From: a virus
Reading direction: 5' to 3' (one strand)
Virus record (IMG/VR): IMGVR_UViG_3300036466_000273
Span: 1 to 64,000 of that record
DNA length: 64,000 nucleotides
Part shown: piece after piece, positions 6,715 to 14,370 of the stretch
Layout: each line of letters starts with the position of its first letter
Numbering within the stretch: position 1 is the stretch's first letter
Program-made: the position numbers and the translations under genes
Notes under the pieces: generated by a model
The model's database searches: none
Told to the model about the DNA's origin: nothing
Seen by the model: the letters and a program-made list of their open reading frames with translations, nothing else

Positions 6715-6930
6715 ATGGAAGAAAAAACTTATTCTGTAAGTATCTATTTACCAGAAGATCATGACGAATATCATTGGCAAGACCTCCCAATATTTTATAT
6801 AGAATTAGGGGGAGAAGAATGGAGGTCAAAAGCCAAATTATTAGCAGAGAGATTTCCTGACTATGATATTGAAGTAAGAGAACTAGATCTGGGGTGCGCT
6901 AGGCTGATTCCCCCTAAATTCTACACATAG
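6715..6930 (+). CDS. Small acidic protein (71 aa)
   Basis: A 71-residue protein starting MEEKTYSVSIYLP, with an alpha/beta pattern and a strongly acidic character. AAGGAGG precedes the ATG, which follows the previous stop directly. Function unknown. Confidence 0.6.
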   Translation: MEEKTYSVSIYLPEDHDEYHWQDLPIFYIELGGEEWRSKAKLLAERFPDYDIEVRELDLGCARLIPPKFYT

Positions 6931-6969
6931 TCATATTTGTAAAGCTGTCCGTACAGCGAAGGAGATATA

Positions 6970-7236
6970 ATGGAAGATACAGTTAAGAATATAGACAATA
7001 AATTCAAAAGTGGAAACTCTATAGAAGTAGAGCGTACGCAAATAACTAAAACAGTATGGGAGGCAATTAAAAATTATCTTGCAGAGCAAGACCTAGAAAT
7101 CGAAGACCTAAAAGCAGAAATTAGAAACTTAGAAAGGTTGTTAGACTTGGCAAATGAGGCGTCCGCTTCATACTTAACTCATATTGGAAACTTGGAAACT
7201 GAATTGCTTAGTGCTGGACTAGATATAGGTGATTAA
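6970..7236 (+). CDS. Coiled-coil small protein
   Basis: An 88-residue protein whose residues about 30-75 form a leucine/isoleucine heptad pattern (LEIEDLKAEIRNLERLLDLA). Similar short coiled-coil proteins are frequent in phage accessory regions. The leader repeats the 6690-6714 boundary sequence. Last gene before promoter P3. Confidence 0.65.
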   Translation: MEDTVKNIDNKFKSGNSIEVERTQITKTVWEAIKNYLAEQDLEIEDLKAEIRNLERLLDLANEASASYLTHIGNLETELLSAGLDIGD

Positions 7237-7248
7237 CTAAAATAGTAT

Positions 7249-7277
7249 TTGACAATTTCCTTGGTTTCCGTTATAAT
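7249..7277 (+). promoter_or_regulatory. Sigma70-type promoter P3 with 15-bp perfect inverted repeat
   Basis: TTGACA (7249-7254), 17-base spacer, TATAAT (7272-7277). Spacer bases 7256-7270 are the exact reverse complement of leader bases 7295-7309, and the downstream arm touches the Shine-Dalgarno GGGAG (7310-7314). This is the strongest member of the promoter family. Confidence 0.92.
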
Positions 7278-7319
7278 AGTATTATAAACAATGGCGGAAA
7301 CCAAGGAAAGGGAGTTAGT

Positions 7320-7457
7320 ATGCTTACCAGTATAACTAGAGAACTAGCGAGATTGATGGATAAGTATGAGGATTACCAGGAAGTAACGGATGATTTAGTG
7401 TATGTACTAGAAATGGTGCAAACTCTTAGGAGCAAACTTATTTGGAGGAAAAAATGA
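7320..7457 (+). CDS. Small helical protein (45 aa)
   Basis: A 45-residue ORF (MLTSITRELARLM to LIWRKK) directly behind promoter P3, with GGGAG 5 bases before the ATG. Its TGA overlaps the next ATG (ATGA), so the two are coupled. Mostly helical; function unknown. Confidence 0.6.
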   Translation: MLTSITRELARLMDKYEDYQEVTDDLVYVLEMVQTLRSKLIWRKK

Positions 7458-7867
7458 ACAATGATAACTTAATTCTTAATAACCTGAGTTTTAGTATTGA
7501 AGAACTGGATATTAACATAGATTCAATAAAAGACTTTATGCACACGGCTGACTTTGGTAAGCTGCCTGCTATTGAGCAAGGTTTTTACATGATGCAACTA
7601 TCTGATATGCAGAAATTAAAAGATACTTTGGATAGGCGATTTGAGCATTATAAAGAAAAAATTAGACCGCGGATACCTCTGGAGCCTAAGGAAGCAGTTA
7701 AAGCACTAGCCGAAGGTTTAAGAATTTATAAGCGTGTCTGGCACTCATCATCTGCTAGTAGAAATAATCAATATATAGAGCTTGATGATCAAGGTTATAT
7801 TATTGATGAGAATAATAAGCTATACCAATTAACAGATTTTAATGGTTTTTTCCTCTACACGGAGTAA
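7454..7867 (+). CDS. Protein of unknown function (137 aa)
   Basis: A 137-residue protein: N-terminal helical half (about 1-65, a coiled-coil-like stretch MMQLSDMQKLKDTLD) and a C-terminal half with short strands (YIELDDQGYIIDENNKLYQL). TTTGGAGG (7441-7448) precedes ATG 7454; the earlier TTG reading is not needed. The same N-terminal helical layout is common in phage accessory proteins. Confidence 0.65.
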   Translation: MNNDNLILNNLSFSIEELDINIDSIKDFMHTADFGKLPAIEQGFYMMQLSDMQKLKDTLDRRFEHYKEKIRPRIPLEPKEAVKALAEGLRIYKRVWHSSSASRNNQYIELDDQGYIIDENNKLYQLTDFNGFFLYTE

Positions 7868-7871
7868 ATAA

Positions 7872-8360
7872 ATGATTTGGTTCACCGCAGATACCCACTT
7901 CGGTCATGCTAACGTACTAAAGTACGAAAACAGACCATTTATGGACTGTCAGGAGATGGACGAGTATCTTATTGCGCAGTGGAATCAATATGTAGAGCCG
8001 GGGGATACTATCTATCATCTTGGAGATTTTGCATTTTGCGGAGTTGATAGGATGCGAGAAATCTTTTCACAATTGAATGGAAATAAGCATCTAATTCTAG
8101 GCAACCATGATGATAATAGAACTAGAAAGCTAGGATGGGGTTCTATAGATTGGTACAGAGAAATAAAGTATGCTGGTACTAAGGTATGTCTATTCCATTT
8201 CCCAATAGAGAATTGGAATGGTAAGCATCATGGCTTCTACCACTTTCATGGGCACTGTCACTCTAATCAAGTTGATTCTTGCAACGGTCTTAGACTAAAT
8301 GTAGGCGTAGACGTAAGTGGTTTTTCCCCAATATCAATTGAAGGATTACTAGATGGATGA
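7872..8360 (+). CDS. Metallophosphoesterase (calcineurin-like)
   Basis: A 162-residue protein with the classic metal-binding signature: DTHFGH (7-12), GDFAF (about 51), GNHDD (about 77), HFP (about 116) and HFHGHCH (about 132-138). Its size fits single-domain phosphoesterases found in many phages. Substrate unknown; nucleic acid ends, cyclic nucleotides or protein phosphate are all possible. Overlaps the next gene by 8 bases. Confidence 0.9.
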   Translation: MIWFTADTHFGHANVLKYENRPFMDCQEMDEYLIAQWNQYVEPGDTIYHLGDFAFCGVDRMREIFSQLNGNKHLILGNHDDNRTRKLGWGSIDWYREIKYAGTKVCLFHFPIENWNGKHHGFYHFHGHCHSNQVDSCNGLRLNVGVDVSGFSPISIEGLLDG

Positions 8361-8565
8361 ATTAGAAAAGCGTAATAGACAAGTACGAATATTAGGCAAA
8401 TCATTTAATAGAATAGCATCAGAAAGAAATAGAGCTATTGATATTCTATTTAAGGTTTTAGCAGAAGTACAGGCTCCAGATGATACGAGCGATATAGAAG
8501 AGTATAAACGTATGCAAGATTTTATAATTGATATTATTTGTGAATTTTTGCAGGAGGATAATTAA
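8353..8565 (+). CDS. Small helical protein (70 aa)
   Basis: A 70-residue helical protein with a basic first half (RNRQVRILGKSFNRIASERNR) and an acidic second half. Start overlaps the phosphoesterase stop, so coupling is likely. No family recognised. Confidence 0.6.
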   Translation: MDELEKRNRQVRILGKSFNRIASERNRAIDILFKVLAEVQAPDDTSDIEEYKRMQDFIIDIICEFLQEDN

Positions 8566-8799
8566 ATGGTTTCTACATGGGAATGCCCCAAATGCGGCAA
8601 TTCATACGCCTCAGGCGTAAAAGAGTGCCCTAATGATGGGGCTACTGTTAATGATTTTTTGATTAGTATAGTAACTTCTACTTTGGAGGGTACTCTAATA
8701 GACAGAATAGATGTTTCTCTTGAAGAAGATTTTTGCTATAGTCCTTATAACGATTTGAAACATATGAAAGTTCTAACAGTAAAATTTCGAGAGATATAA
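8566..8799 (+). CDS. Zinc-ribbon small protein
   Basis: A 77-residue protein with an N-terminal ribbon: CPKCGNSYASGVKECPNDG (residues 7-25), followed by a short alpha/beta segment. AGGAGG precedes the ATG. One of more than a dozen CxxC microproteins in this region; binding partner unknown. Confidence 0.7.
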   Translation: MVSTWECPKCGNSYASGVKECPNDGATVNDFLISIVTSTLEGTLIDRIDVSLEEDFCYSPYNDLKHMKVLTVKFREI

Positions 8800-8803
8800 T
8801 ATT

Positions 8804-8974
8804 ATGGGCGCTAGAAAAATAACTCTAAAATTGGTACGTAATTTCGGTCTTGGATTTAAAGTATTTTCCCCAAAGTTAAAAGGTTTATCTTTTGAGATTA
8901 ACATAGCATGCTTTACTTTGACAGTTTGGAGCAAGCCTGATAAATGGTTCGGCTTTAATAATTTTTGGTACTAG
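8804..8974 (+). CDS. Small basic protein (56 aa)
   Basis: A 56-residue ORF (MGARKITLKLVRNFG to FNNFWY), basic and aromatic, with GAGATATAA before its ATG. It fills the space between the previous gene and promoter P4. Coding status rests on spacing alone. Confidence 0.5.
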   Translation: MGARKITLKLVRNFGLGFKVFSPKLKGLSFEINIACFTLTVWSKPDKWFGFNNFWY

Positions 8975-8999
8975 TAAGTATATAAGACTAAAATATCAC

Positions 9000-9028
9000 T
9001 TGACTTTTTTCTCGGTATTCGCTATAAT
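9000..9028 (+). promoter_or_regulatory. Sigma70-type promoter P4
   Basis: TTGACT (9000-9005), 17-base spacer, TATAAT (9023-9028). TTTTCTC (9007-9013) is complementary to GAGAAAA (9052-9058) at the Shine-Dalgarno site, and TTCGC (9018-9022) to GCGAA (9045-9049). Confidence 0.92.
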
Positions 9029-9060
9029 ATAATTATAAACAATGGCGAAAGGAGAAAATT

Positions 9061-9375
9061 ATGAAAAAGTATGTTTGTGACGTTTGTGGGTCTTCTGAAG
9101 TAACTTTTGACGCTACTATTTCTTGGGATTATGAAACTCAATCTTTTATCACTGAATCAGCAGAAGATGGTTGCTACTGCAATGACTGCGAAGATATTCA
9201 ACCTGTTAAAATCATTGAAGAAACTTTTCAATGGAAAATTACAGACAAAGCTGGCATTAGCTTTACACCCAATAAGCATTATGGCACTTTGGAAGACGTA
9301 CAGAAAGACTTTAATGTTAAAGATATTGAAAAGTTTCAGAGATTGGATTCAACCAAGCAAGTTGAGGAGGTGTAA
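9061..9375 (+). CDS. Zinc-binding protein (104 aa)
   Basis: A 104-residue protein with CDVCGSSEV at residues 6-14 and CYCNDCED near 38-45, a two-pair cysteine site around a beta hairpin. AAGGAG precedes the ATG directly downstream of promoter P4. An alternative frame (9107-9388) is a shadow. Function unknown. Confidence 0.7.
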   Translation: MKKYVCDVCGSSEVTFDATISWDYETQSFITESAEDGCYCNDCEDIQPVKIIEETFQWKITDKAGISFTPNKHYGTLEDVQKDFNVKDIEKFQRLDSTKQVEEV

Positions 9376-9566
9376 TGAAAGCGAATAGCCTTTTTGAAAC
9401 CGACCAGATGAGTGGCGCATTATACTACAAAATACTAGAAGACTATGCGAATGATTTAGAGGTTGATTTAGCTTGTATAATGGCAGCTGGTATAGATAAA
9501 GATCAAATTGAACTAGTATATAAGTATAATACATTTGTTCCTGATATTCAGTTTAAGGAGATATAA
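9375..9566 (+). CDS. Small acidic protein (63 aa)
   Basis: A 63-residue acidic helical protein whose ATG overlaps the previous TAA. GAGGAGG is 6 bases upstream. No recognised family. Confidence 0.6.
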   Translation: MKANSLFETDQMSGALYYKILEDYANDLEVDLACIMAAGIDKDQIELVYKYNTFVPDIQFKEI

Positions 9567-9567
9567 T

Positions 9568-9783
9568 ATGCCGCGTACACGACTTAAGTGGTTAATTGAA
9601 TCAGACGATGGTGTCAATATGCGAGAGCCTCGCCCCACTAGGAAAAGTGTTGATAGAAAGGCTCAAGAATTAGCTAATGCCTTTGGGCAGACTATGTGGT
9701 ACTACACAAACCGTGATAGAGCCAGGTGGTGGCGTACTGGAAAATCTATTAAGATGTATGAAGTGGAACCTAATAATGAGTGA
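9568..9783 (+). CDS. Small basic protein (71 aa)
   Basis: A 71-residue basic protein (starts MPRTRLKWLIES; contains RDRARWWRTGK). AAGGAG lies 8 bases before ATG 9568, so the 9535 extension is dropped. Charge suggests nucleic-acid contact; this is inference. Confidence 0.6.
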   Translation: MPRTRLKWLIESDDGVNMREPRPTRKSVDRKAQELANAFGQTMWYYTNRDRARWWRTGKSIKMYEVEPNNE

Positions 9784-10072
9784 TAGGCTGGATATTGGGA
9801 AATATATAGATTACTTTAATAATTTGGTGCAAAGTACTTTTTCTTCTGCTGCATCTACGGATGCCTATATTGTGTATTACCATGAATATATGGACTATAG
9901 TCTAGTATTAATGCTTAGTGTGTTAGATAGTAGTGGAAGATTGAAGAAATGTAAGCAGGAGATTCCACTTAAAATATTATGCCAAACTAGTATTCCAGAC
10001 GCTTTAGTGGAAGAGAAAATCCAAGGAATAGTAAATCTAGTAACAGAAAGCTTAGGAGAACAAAATGATTAA
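9776..10072 (+). CDS. Protein of unknown function (98 aa)
   Basis: A 98-residue protein starting MSDRLDIGKYIDYF. Its ATG overlaps the previous gene by 8 bases (TAATAATGAGTGA). The region about 30-60 reads as two beta strands (YIVYYHEYMDYSLVLMLSVLD). No family recognised. Confidence 0.6.
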   Translation: MSDRLDIGKYIDYFNNLVQSTFSSAASTDAYIVYYHEYMDYSLVLMLSVLDSSGRLKKCKQEIPLKILCQTSIPDALVEEKIQGIVNLVTESLGEQND

Positions 10073-10289
10073 ACATTTCTGTGATTACTGTGGAGAAGAA
10101 ATTTTAGAGGAACACTTAAACAATAACTTTAAAGTAGAGAGAAATACGTATACTAATGGAGACCTTAGTGCTACTATCATGGCTAAGAACATACAAATTA
10201 ACCTCCAAGAAGGAAGGGTTTTTGAAATTTGTAAGTATTGTCTAATAGACTTAGTAAACTCATTAGATGACCGTACGAAGGCAGGGTAG
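10065..10289 (+). CDS. Zinc-finger small protein
   Basis: A 74-residue protein with CDYCGEEI at 6-13 and CKYC near 57-60. The pair spacing resembles a small treble-clef or ribbon finger. Overlaps the previous gene by 8 bases; AGGAG upstream. Confidence 0.65.
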   Translation: MIKHFCDYCGEEILEEHLNNNFKVERNTYTNGDLSATIMAKNIQINLQEGRVFEICKYCLIDLVNSLDDRTKAG

Positions 10290-10290
10290 A

Positions 10291-10692
10291 ATGAGTGATT
10301 ATAGCAAACGGTTCGTTTTGGAAGTAGAAGAAAATAATTATTCTTCTACTCTGTACCCTTATATTTATAAAGTTCCACAAGAGCCAGTATTTAATATTAG
10401 CTTTTTGGATGATAATGTACAACCGGATATAGCTGAAATCCCTTATGATGTACATTTAGATGTTCAAGTAAATATTAGAGAATATAGGGATTTTAAGGCT
10501 TTATATCTTATAGAAGTTATTCTAGGGCATAATACGTATACCTCTGCATCCCAGAAATCTTTGTTGCATACTAGTCTAGTAGGGAAAGATTTTTTCAAAG
10601 TTTTACCTAACCCAGTATATGACCTACTAACTTCATTAATCGGTAGACATACTATTAAAAAAGAGTCTGGTTTTGACTATATAGGAGAATAA
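10291..10692 (+). CDS. Protein of unknown function (133 aa)
   Basis: A 133-residue protein starting MSDYSKRFVLEVEE, with beta-rich N-terminal and middle parts. ATG 10291 is 1 base after the previous stop; the longer reading from 10267 is possible. No recognised motif. Confidence 0.6.
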   Translation: MSDYSKRFVLEVEENNYSSTLYPYIYKVPQEPVFNISFLDDNVQPDIAEIPYDVHLDVQVNIREYRDFKALYLIEVILGHNTYTSASQKSLLHTSLVGKDFFKVLPNPVYDLLTSLIGRHTIKKESGFDYIGE

Positions 10693-10693
10693 A

Positions 10694-11122
10694 ATGATTA
10701 CTAGTGTAGAAGCTATGGGAATGAAACGTATTAAAGAAAATATTAAAAGAGGTTGTATCCCTAGTGAAGATTTTGAAGTAATCTCCATCCTCAATGCAGA
10801 TGAAACGGAAGTACTAAATGATGAATTCTATACTTTTTTCTTCGACGATATTGGACCAAAGTCTTCAGCTATGTATTGTAAAGACCAATCCAGCGCAATG
10901 CGCATCTCCGATGCAATCGCGCTATACGAAACAATTCTTCAACTAGAGAACAAGACTGAGGCAATTGATTTGATTGTTCATTGCGGAGCAGGTATTTGCA
11001 GGTCAGGAGCAGTAGTACAGTTTATATCTGATAAATTTAATGTTCCGATTGAGGGTAGTTCTCAAATTCAGCCTAATGAGTGGGTAGAGAATCTTTTGTG
11101 GTGTGTAAGTGAGGAGGTATAA
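10694..11122 (+). CDS. Cysteine-based protein phosphatase (PTP/DSP-like)
   Basis: A 142-residue protein with the active-site signature HCGAGICRSG: Cys97, five residues, Arg103, then Ser. This Cx5R loop defines tyrosine and dual-specificity phosphatases. An upstream Asp (D51-D52, FFFDDIG) is in a plausible position for the general acid. The size fits compact phage-encoded enzymes. The substrate may be a host phosphoprotein or an RNA 5' end. AGGAG before the ATG; overlaps the next gene by one base. Confidence 0.8.
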   Translation: MITSVEAMGMKRIKENIKRGCIPSEDFEVISILNADETEVLNDEFYTFFFDDIGPKSSAMYCKDQSSAMRISDAIALYETILQLENKTEAIDLIVHCGAGICRSGAVVQFISDKFNVPIEGSSQIQPNEWVENLLWCVSEEV

Positions 11123-11367
11123 TGGGACTTATTGATGCAGTAAAATGTGATGGGTGTGGTAAAGTTATGGATTTTGAAAGCAAAGATTTCTTCCGAGTAG
11201 ACGGAAATATCTATATAGGTTATACAGGAGGGATTATTGGAGGAGCTGAACCAGAAGCTCCTACTACCTTTCTCTGTGTACCTTGCTTCATGCAGTGTGT
11301 AGAGCAGGCAGCGGGTATACCTAAGTATAGAGACCCTCGTATACAAAACGAAACTTTACTTTGTTAA
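11122..11367 (+). CDS. Zinc-binding small protein (81 aa)
   Basis: An 81-residue protein with CDGCGKVM (9-16) and CVPCFMQC near 52-59, probably one zinc site. GAGGAGG precedes the ATG that overlaps the phosphatase stop. Function unknown. Confidence 0.65.
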   Translation: MGLIDAVKCDGCGKVMDFESKDFFRVDGNIYIGYTGGIIGGAEPEAPTTFLCVPCFMQCVEQAAGIPKYRDPRIQNETLLC

Positions 11368-11377
11368 GGAGGTATAA

Positions 11378-11692
11378 ATGTATACTCCAGACGAATGGGT
11401 ACTAGTAAAAGTAAATGGAACTGACCCACACTATAGAGTATTTGGGTCTTGGCGAGGAGGATATCTTGACGGAGATTCTTGGAGATTAAATTCTGGAATC
11501 GTAAGAGCGGAGCAAGACGGAGATAGTTACATATTTTACGGCGCAAGTGGCTCAGTGTACATATGTCATAAAGACTCTTATGGTGTTAAATCAATGTATA
11601 GTAGCGGAGTGTTAGAAAATCTGTGCGATAATAATATGGACATTCTTTCTAAATGCCCTGATGTACCAAACTTTAACTGGATTATATTATAG
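11378..11692 (+). CDS. Protein of unknown function (104 aa)
   Basis: A 104-residue beta-rich protein (WVLVKVNG, HYRVFGSWRGGYLDGDSWRL, SYIFYGASGSVYICHK). The pattern of short strands with Gly turns resembles small beta-barrel or SH3-like folds, but no family is certain. AAGGAGG upstream. Confidence 0.6.
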   Translation: MYTPDEWVLVKVNGTDPHYRVFGSWRGGYLDGDSWRLNSGIVRAEQDGDSYIFYGASGSVYICHKDSYGVKSMYSSGVLENLCDNNMDILSKCPDVPNFNWIIL

Positions 11693-11704
11693 GAGAGAAG
11701 TAAA

Positions 11705-12004
11705 ATGAAAAAGATTTTTGTATGTGTAGCAATCGTATTCGCAGTAACAGTATCAAACGCTAAAGCTAATGAACTTTGTGAAGCTCAGAGTAACCTAGCT
11801 TCAACAATTATGGATGCTAGACAAGATGGAATGCCAATGCTTCAGATGATGAAAGCAGTAGGACCTGATGCTCCTTTGGCTAAAATTCTTGTAAGAGCTG
11901 CATATGATTCTCCTCGTTACCATTCTGAGGAAATGCGTACTTATGCTACTACAGAATTCAGTAACGAAGTATACCTTATGTGTGTAGAGGCTACAGAGGA
12001 TTAA
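11705..12004 (+). CDS. Secreted periplasmic small protein
   Basis: A 99-residue protein with a clear signal peptide (MKKIFVCVAIVFAVTVSNAKA, cleavage likely near residue 21-23). The mature part begins NELCEAQSNLASTIMDARQDG and has a second cysteine in EVYLMCVEA, allowing one disulphide. Proteins of this pattern occur in gammaproteobacteria and their phages; the role is not known. Export implies action in the periplasm, for example on the envelope. Confidence 0.8.
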   Translation: MKKIFVCVAIVFAVTVSNAKANELCEAQSNLASTIMDARQDGMPMLQMMKAVGPDAPLAKILVRAAYDSPRYHSEEMRTYATTEFSNEVYLMCVEATED

Positions 12005-12013
12005 AAATAGTAC

Positions 12014-12042
12014 TTGACTTTTTCCTCAATGTTCGCTATAAT
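12014..12042 (+). promoter_or_regulatory. Sigma70-type promoter P5
   Basis: TTGACT (12014-12019), 17-base spacer, TATAAT (12037-12042), nearly identical to P2 and P6. TTCGC in the spacer is complementary to GCGAA in the leader; the spacer TTTTCCTC pairs with leader GGAGAAAA with one mismatch. Confidence 0.92.
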
Positions 12043-12074
12043 ATATTTATAAACAATGGCGAAAGGAGAAAATT

Positions 12075-13112
12075 ATGATTTATGCAGAAGTATTGGAAGA
12101 CGAAGCTTTAAAGCAATATAATGAAGCATTAGCGCAGCCTTTTACACTACAAGGGGCTCTTATGGCGGATGCCCATACCGGGTATTCTCTTCCTATAGGT
12201 GGGGTAATACTGACTCAAGAAATGCTAGTACCTGCCTGGGTAGGTTATGATATTGGTTGTGGTATGTTAGCTATTCCCCACAACTACTGTATCCATAAGT
12301 ATAAAGATTCAATATTTAAAGATATCTATAATAATATCCCAGTAGGTTTTAAGCACAGTCCTTCCCCTAGTCACTTTGATGAATTTCCTAATTTTAGTGG
12401 TATAGCTATGGAAATTTATAAAGAAAAGGGTGGAGGCTACCAACTTGGCAGTCTAGGTAGTGGTAATCATTTTATTGAGATCTCTGATAACTGGATTATT
12501 ATTCATTGCGGTTCTCGTGGAGTAGGTCATGGAATTGCCTCTCACTACATGAAAAACTGTGATTTTGCTCTTTCTATATTTTCAGAAGAAGGAAAAAATT
12601 ATCTTAAAGATATGGAAACCTGTGAAGAGTGGGCATTGTTAAACCGTGAGATTATTGCAAAATCTGTAATTAAGATACTACATCAGTATTCCCAAGGAAA
12701 AGCTGATTGGAGTAAGTTAGTAAATACAACCCATAATCATGTTCGCAGGTTAAGCCATACGGATGCTTTTGTTCATCGTAAAGGGGCTACTCAAGCCAAT
12801 AAAGGGCAACTTGGTATAATTGCAGGAAATATGCGTGATGGCTCATTTCTAGTGCGAGGTAAAGGAAATGAAGAATCCATGTGTTCAGCTTCACATGGTG
12901 CTGGGCGAGTTCTTGGGCGTCGAGCTGCTAAAAAGAAGTTGGATTTTGATGAATTTGAAAAATCGATGAGTGGGATTTTAGCCAACGTTTCTACCTCTAC
13001 CTTAGATGAAGCGCCATTAGCTTACAAGAACATTTATGAAGTAATGGAGCTCCAAAAGGACTTAGTAGAAGTAGTAGAACATATTAAACCAGTAATTAAT
13101 ATAAAAGGCTAG
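12075..13112 (+). CDS. rtcB: RtcB-family RNA ligase
   Basis: A 345-residue RtcB protein. RtcB joins 2',3'-cyclic-phosphate or 3'-phosphate RNA ends to 5'-OH ends using GTP and Mn2+. Visible motifs: DAHTGYSLPIGGV (32-44), VGYDIGCGM (56-64, metal Cys62), LGSGNHF (127-133), HCGSRGVGH (144-152), NHV (221-223), HRKGAT (234-239) and SHGAGR (273-278) with the His274 that is guanylated. It is shorter than the about 400-residue bacterial enzymes but has the whole active site. It has its own promoter (P5) and is a single-gene unit. A role in repairing tRNAs cut by host defence nucleases fits the phage tRNA array but is inference. Confidence 0.93.
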   Translation: MIYAEVLEDEALKQYNEALAQPFTLQGALMADAHTGYSLPIGGVILTQEMLVPAWVGYDIGCGMLAIPHNYCIHKYKDSIFKDIYNNIPVGFKHSPSPSHFDEFPNFSGIAMEIYKEKGGGYQLGSLGSGNHFIEISDNWIIIHCGSRGVGHGIASHYMKNCDFALSIFSEEGKNYLKDMETCEEWALLNREIIAKSVIKILHQYSQGKADWSKLVNTTHNHVRRLSHTDAFVHRKGATQANKGQLGIIAGNMRDGSFLVRGKGNEESMCSASHGAGRVLGRRAAKKKLDFDEFEKSMSGILANVSTSTLDEAPLAYKNIYEVMELQKDLVEVVEHIKPVINIKG

Positions 13113-13125
13113 TATAAAATAGTAC

Positions 13126-13154
13126 TTGACTTTTTCCTCAATGTTCGCTATAAT
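13126..13154 (+). promoter_or_regulatory. Sigma70-type promoter P6
   Basis: TTGACT (13126-13131), 17-base spacer, TATAAT (13149-13154), 13 bases after the rtcB stop. Same spacer as P5; leader CGAAAGGAG pairs partly with the spacer. Confidence 0.92.
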
Positions 13155-13186
13155 ATATTTATAAACAATGACGAAAGGAGAAAATT

Positions 13187-13546
13187 ATGAGAGCCTGCGA
13201 CGAGATGGTAATTGAAATTGGGGTCTTTGAAGTAGACGCTGAAGATGGGTCTTTCTCAGTCATTATGAAAGAAGTAGAGGTAGTAATAGACGGTACTCAA
13301 AATGAGGAGGATAGAGACGCTCTAGGTGGAGGTTTTATTGATATTTGGGATATTAAATGCTCAGATATTATAGTAAATTATACACAAATATCTGATGATG
13401 AAGAGGTAGAGTACAAATATTACAGTTACGATGGCTGCCCAGCAAACATCCAAGAGTTTATTTTCTATGAAATAGAAAACTTTCTCAGTGGCTATGATGA
13501 GACTATTGAAATCAAATCAGATAGGAGAGTTCGAATTAAGCACTAG
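13187..13546 (+). CDS. Acidic protein of unknown function (119 aa)
   Basis: A 119-residue, very acidic, beta-rich protein (VIEIGVFEVDAEDGSFSVIMKEVEV). AAGGAG precedes the ATG behind promoter P6. Strong negative charge is common in phage DNA-mimic inhibitors, but nothing specific supports that here. Confidence 0.65.
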   Translation: MRACDEMVIEIGVFEVDAEDGSFSVIMKEVEVVIDGTQNEEDRDALGGGFIDIWDIKCSDIIVNYTQISDDEEVEYKYYSYDGCPANIQEFIFYEIENFLSGYDETIEIKSDRRVRIKH

Positions 13547-13733
13547 ATTTGAACCAATTCTACTAGCAGAGTATGAATTGATGCCTGGGCTTAGATATCG
13601 TTGTGTTGAAGGGGAGGACTGCCTTGACTGTCTTTGCTGTAACGCTCAGATATTATGTGAAGGCTTAGAGTGTAGAGATAATTATAGAACTGATGGTAAA
13701 AGTATAATTTTGGAGGTTATTGAAAATGAGTGA
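13488..13733 (+). CDS. Cys-rich small protein, start uncertain
   Basis: A frame with CVEGEDCLDCLCC followed by two more cysteines (CEGLECRDNYRTDGKS), a likely metal-binding or disulphide-rich protein. The open frame starts at GTG 13488 inside the previous gene; ATG 13497 and ATG 13581 are alternatives, but the best Shine-Dalgarno (AGGAG, 13523-13527) points to about 13536, which is TTA. The conserved-looking part begins near 13530. Treat the start as unknown. Confidence 0.5.
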   Translation: MAMMRLLKSNQIGEFELSTRFEPILLAEYELMPGLRYRCVEGEDCLDCLCCNAQILCEGLECRDNYRTDGKSIILEVIENE

Positions 13734-14070
13734 TAAGACTTTTAGTAGATGTGTGCCTCTTGAGAACCATGATATACTATTTGATAGGCAGGTATCGCTG
13801 GGGGGATCTGACCCAGGGTTCGTAGAAATTATGATTGATGATCTTGCTGCTCTAGTATCTGTTAAAGAGCTACAAGAAGCACTTAATTACTATAACCATA
13901 GCAGTAATACTTCGAGTAGCAGTAATACTTCAAATAGAAAAGATGATGCTCTAGCTAAAGAATTGTGGAAAGAAATCTATCTTGAAGAAAGGGAGAGAGT
14001 CCGCACTAGCACAGATGCTGCCGACCATGCTAATAAAGCGGTAGAAGAATTTTATAAAACTTTTGAATAG
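13726..14070 (+). CDS. Protein of unknown function with Ser/Asn linker
   Basis: A 114-residue protein: N-terminal part (1-60), a low-complexity linker HSSNTSSSSNTSN near 62-74 encoded by a short direct repeat, and a helical C-terminal part (ELWKEIYLEERERVR). TGGAGG precedes ATG 13726, which overlaps the previous stop. Confidence 0.6.
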   Translation: MSDKTFSRCVPLENHDILFDRQVSLGGSDPGFVEIMIDDLAALVSVKELQEALNYYNHSSNTSSSSNTSNRKDDALAKELWKEIYLEERERVRTSTDAADHANKAVEEFYKTFE

Positions 14071-14076
14071 GGATTA

Positions 14077-14370
14077 ATGGTGTCAGAACAAGAGGTAATT
14101 AAGATATTAAATCAGTTGTCAGACACTGGTAATAGGGCATTTGAAATATTGGTTCAGCAAGCAATATTCGATGCGGGGATTTGTTTGGTTATATTAATTC
14201 TATCTACCATATTCTCAACAGTAGTACTTATAAAGCACAACAAGGTATTAGATAGCCACCCAAGTAATGATGAAAAAAGATTGGGCACAGTTTGTAATAG
14301 GAGTAACAGTTGTTATGTCTATTATTATATTTTGTGTACTAATCTACCCTCTAGTTACGGGTTTTATTAA
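14077..14370 (+). CDS. Membrane protein, probably frameshifted with the next ORF
   Basis: Residues 1-65 form a coherent protein with one membrane helix (about 30-52, DAGICLVILILSTIFSTVVLI). After that the frame runs for 33 residues of unlikely sequence (CNRSNSCYVYYYILCTN) while the +1 frame at 14267-14413 encodes a second membrane helix and the tail FINPEYLAIKELL. The change point holds AAAAAAG followed by ATTGG. Either one two-helix gene is broken, or a +1 shift joins the halves. Confidence 0.55.
   Translation: MVSEQEVIKILNQLSDTGNRAFEILVQQAIFDAGICLVILILSTIFSTVVLIKHNKVLDSHPSNDEKRLGTVCNRSNSCYVYYYILCTNLPSSYGFY

Noticed and set aside
9107-9388. 93-residue ORF overlapping the zinc-binding gene at 9061
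   Set aside because: Shadow frame of a gene with a good Shine-Dalgarno site and cysteine motif; no start signal of its own.
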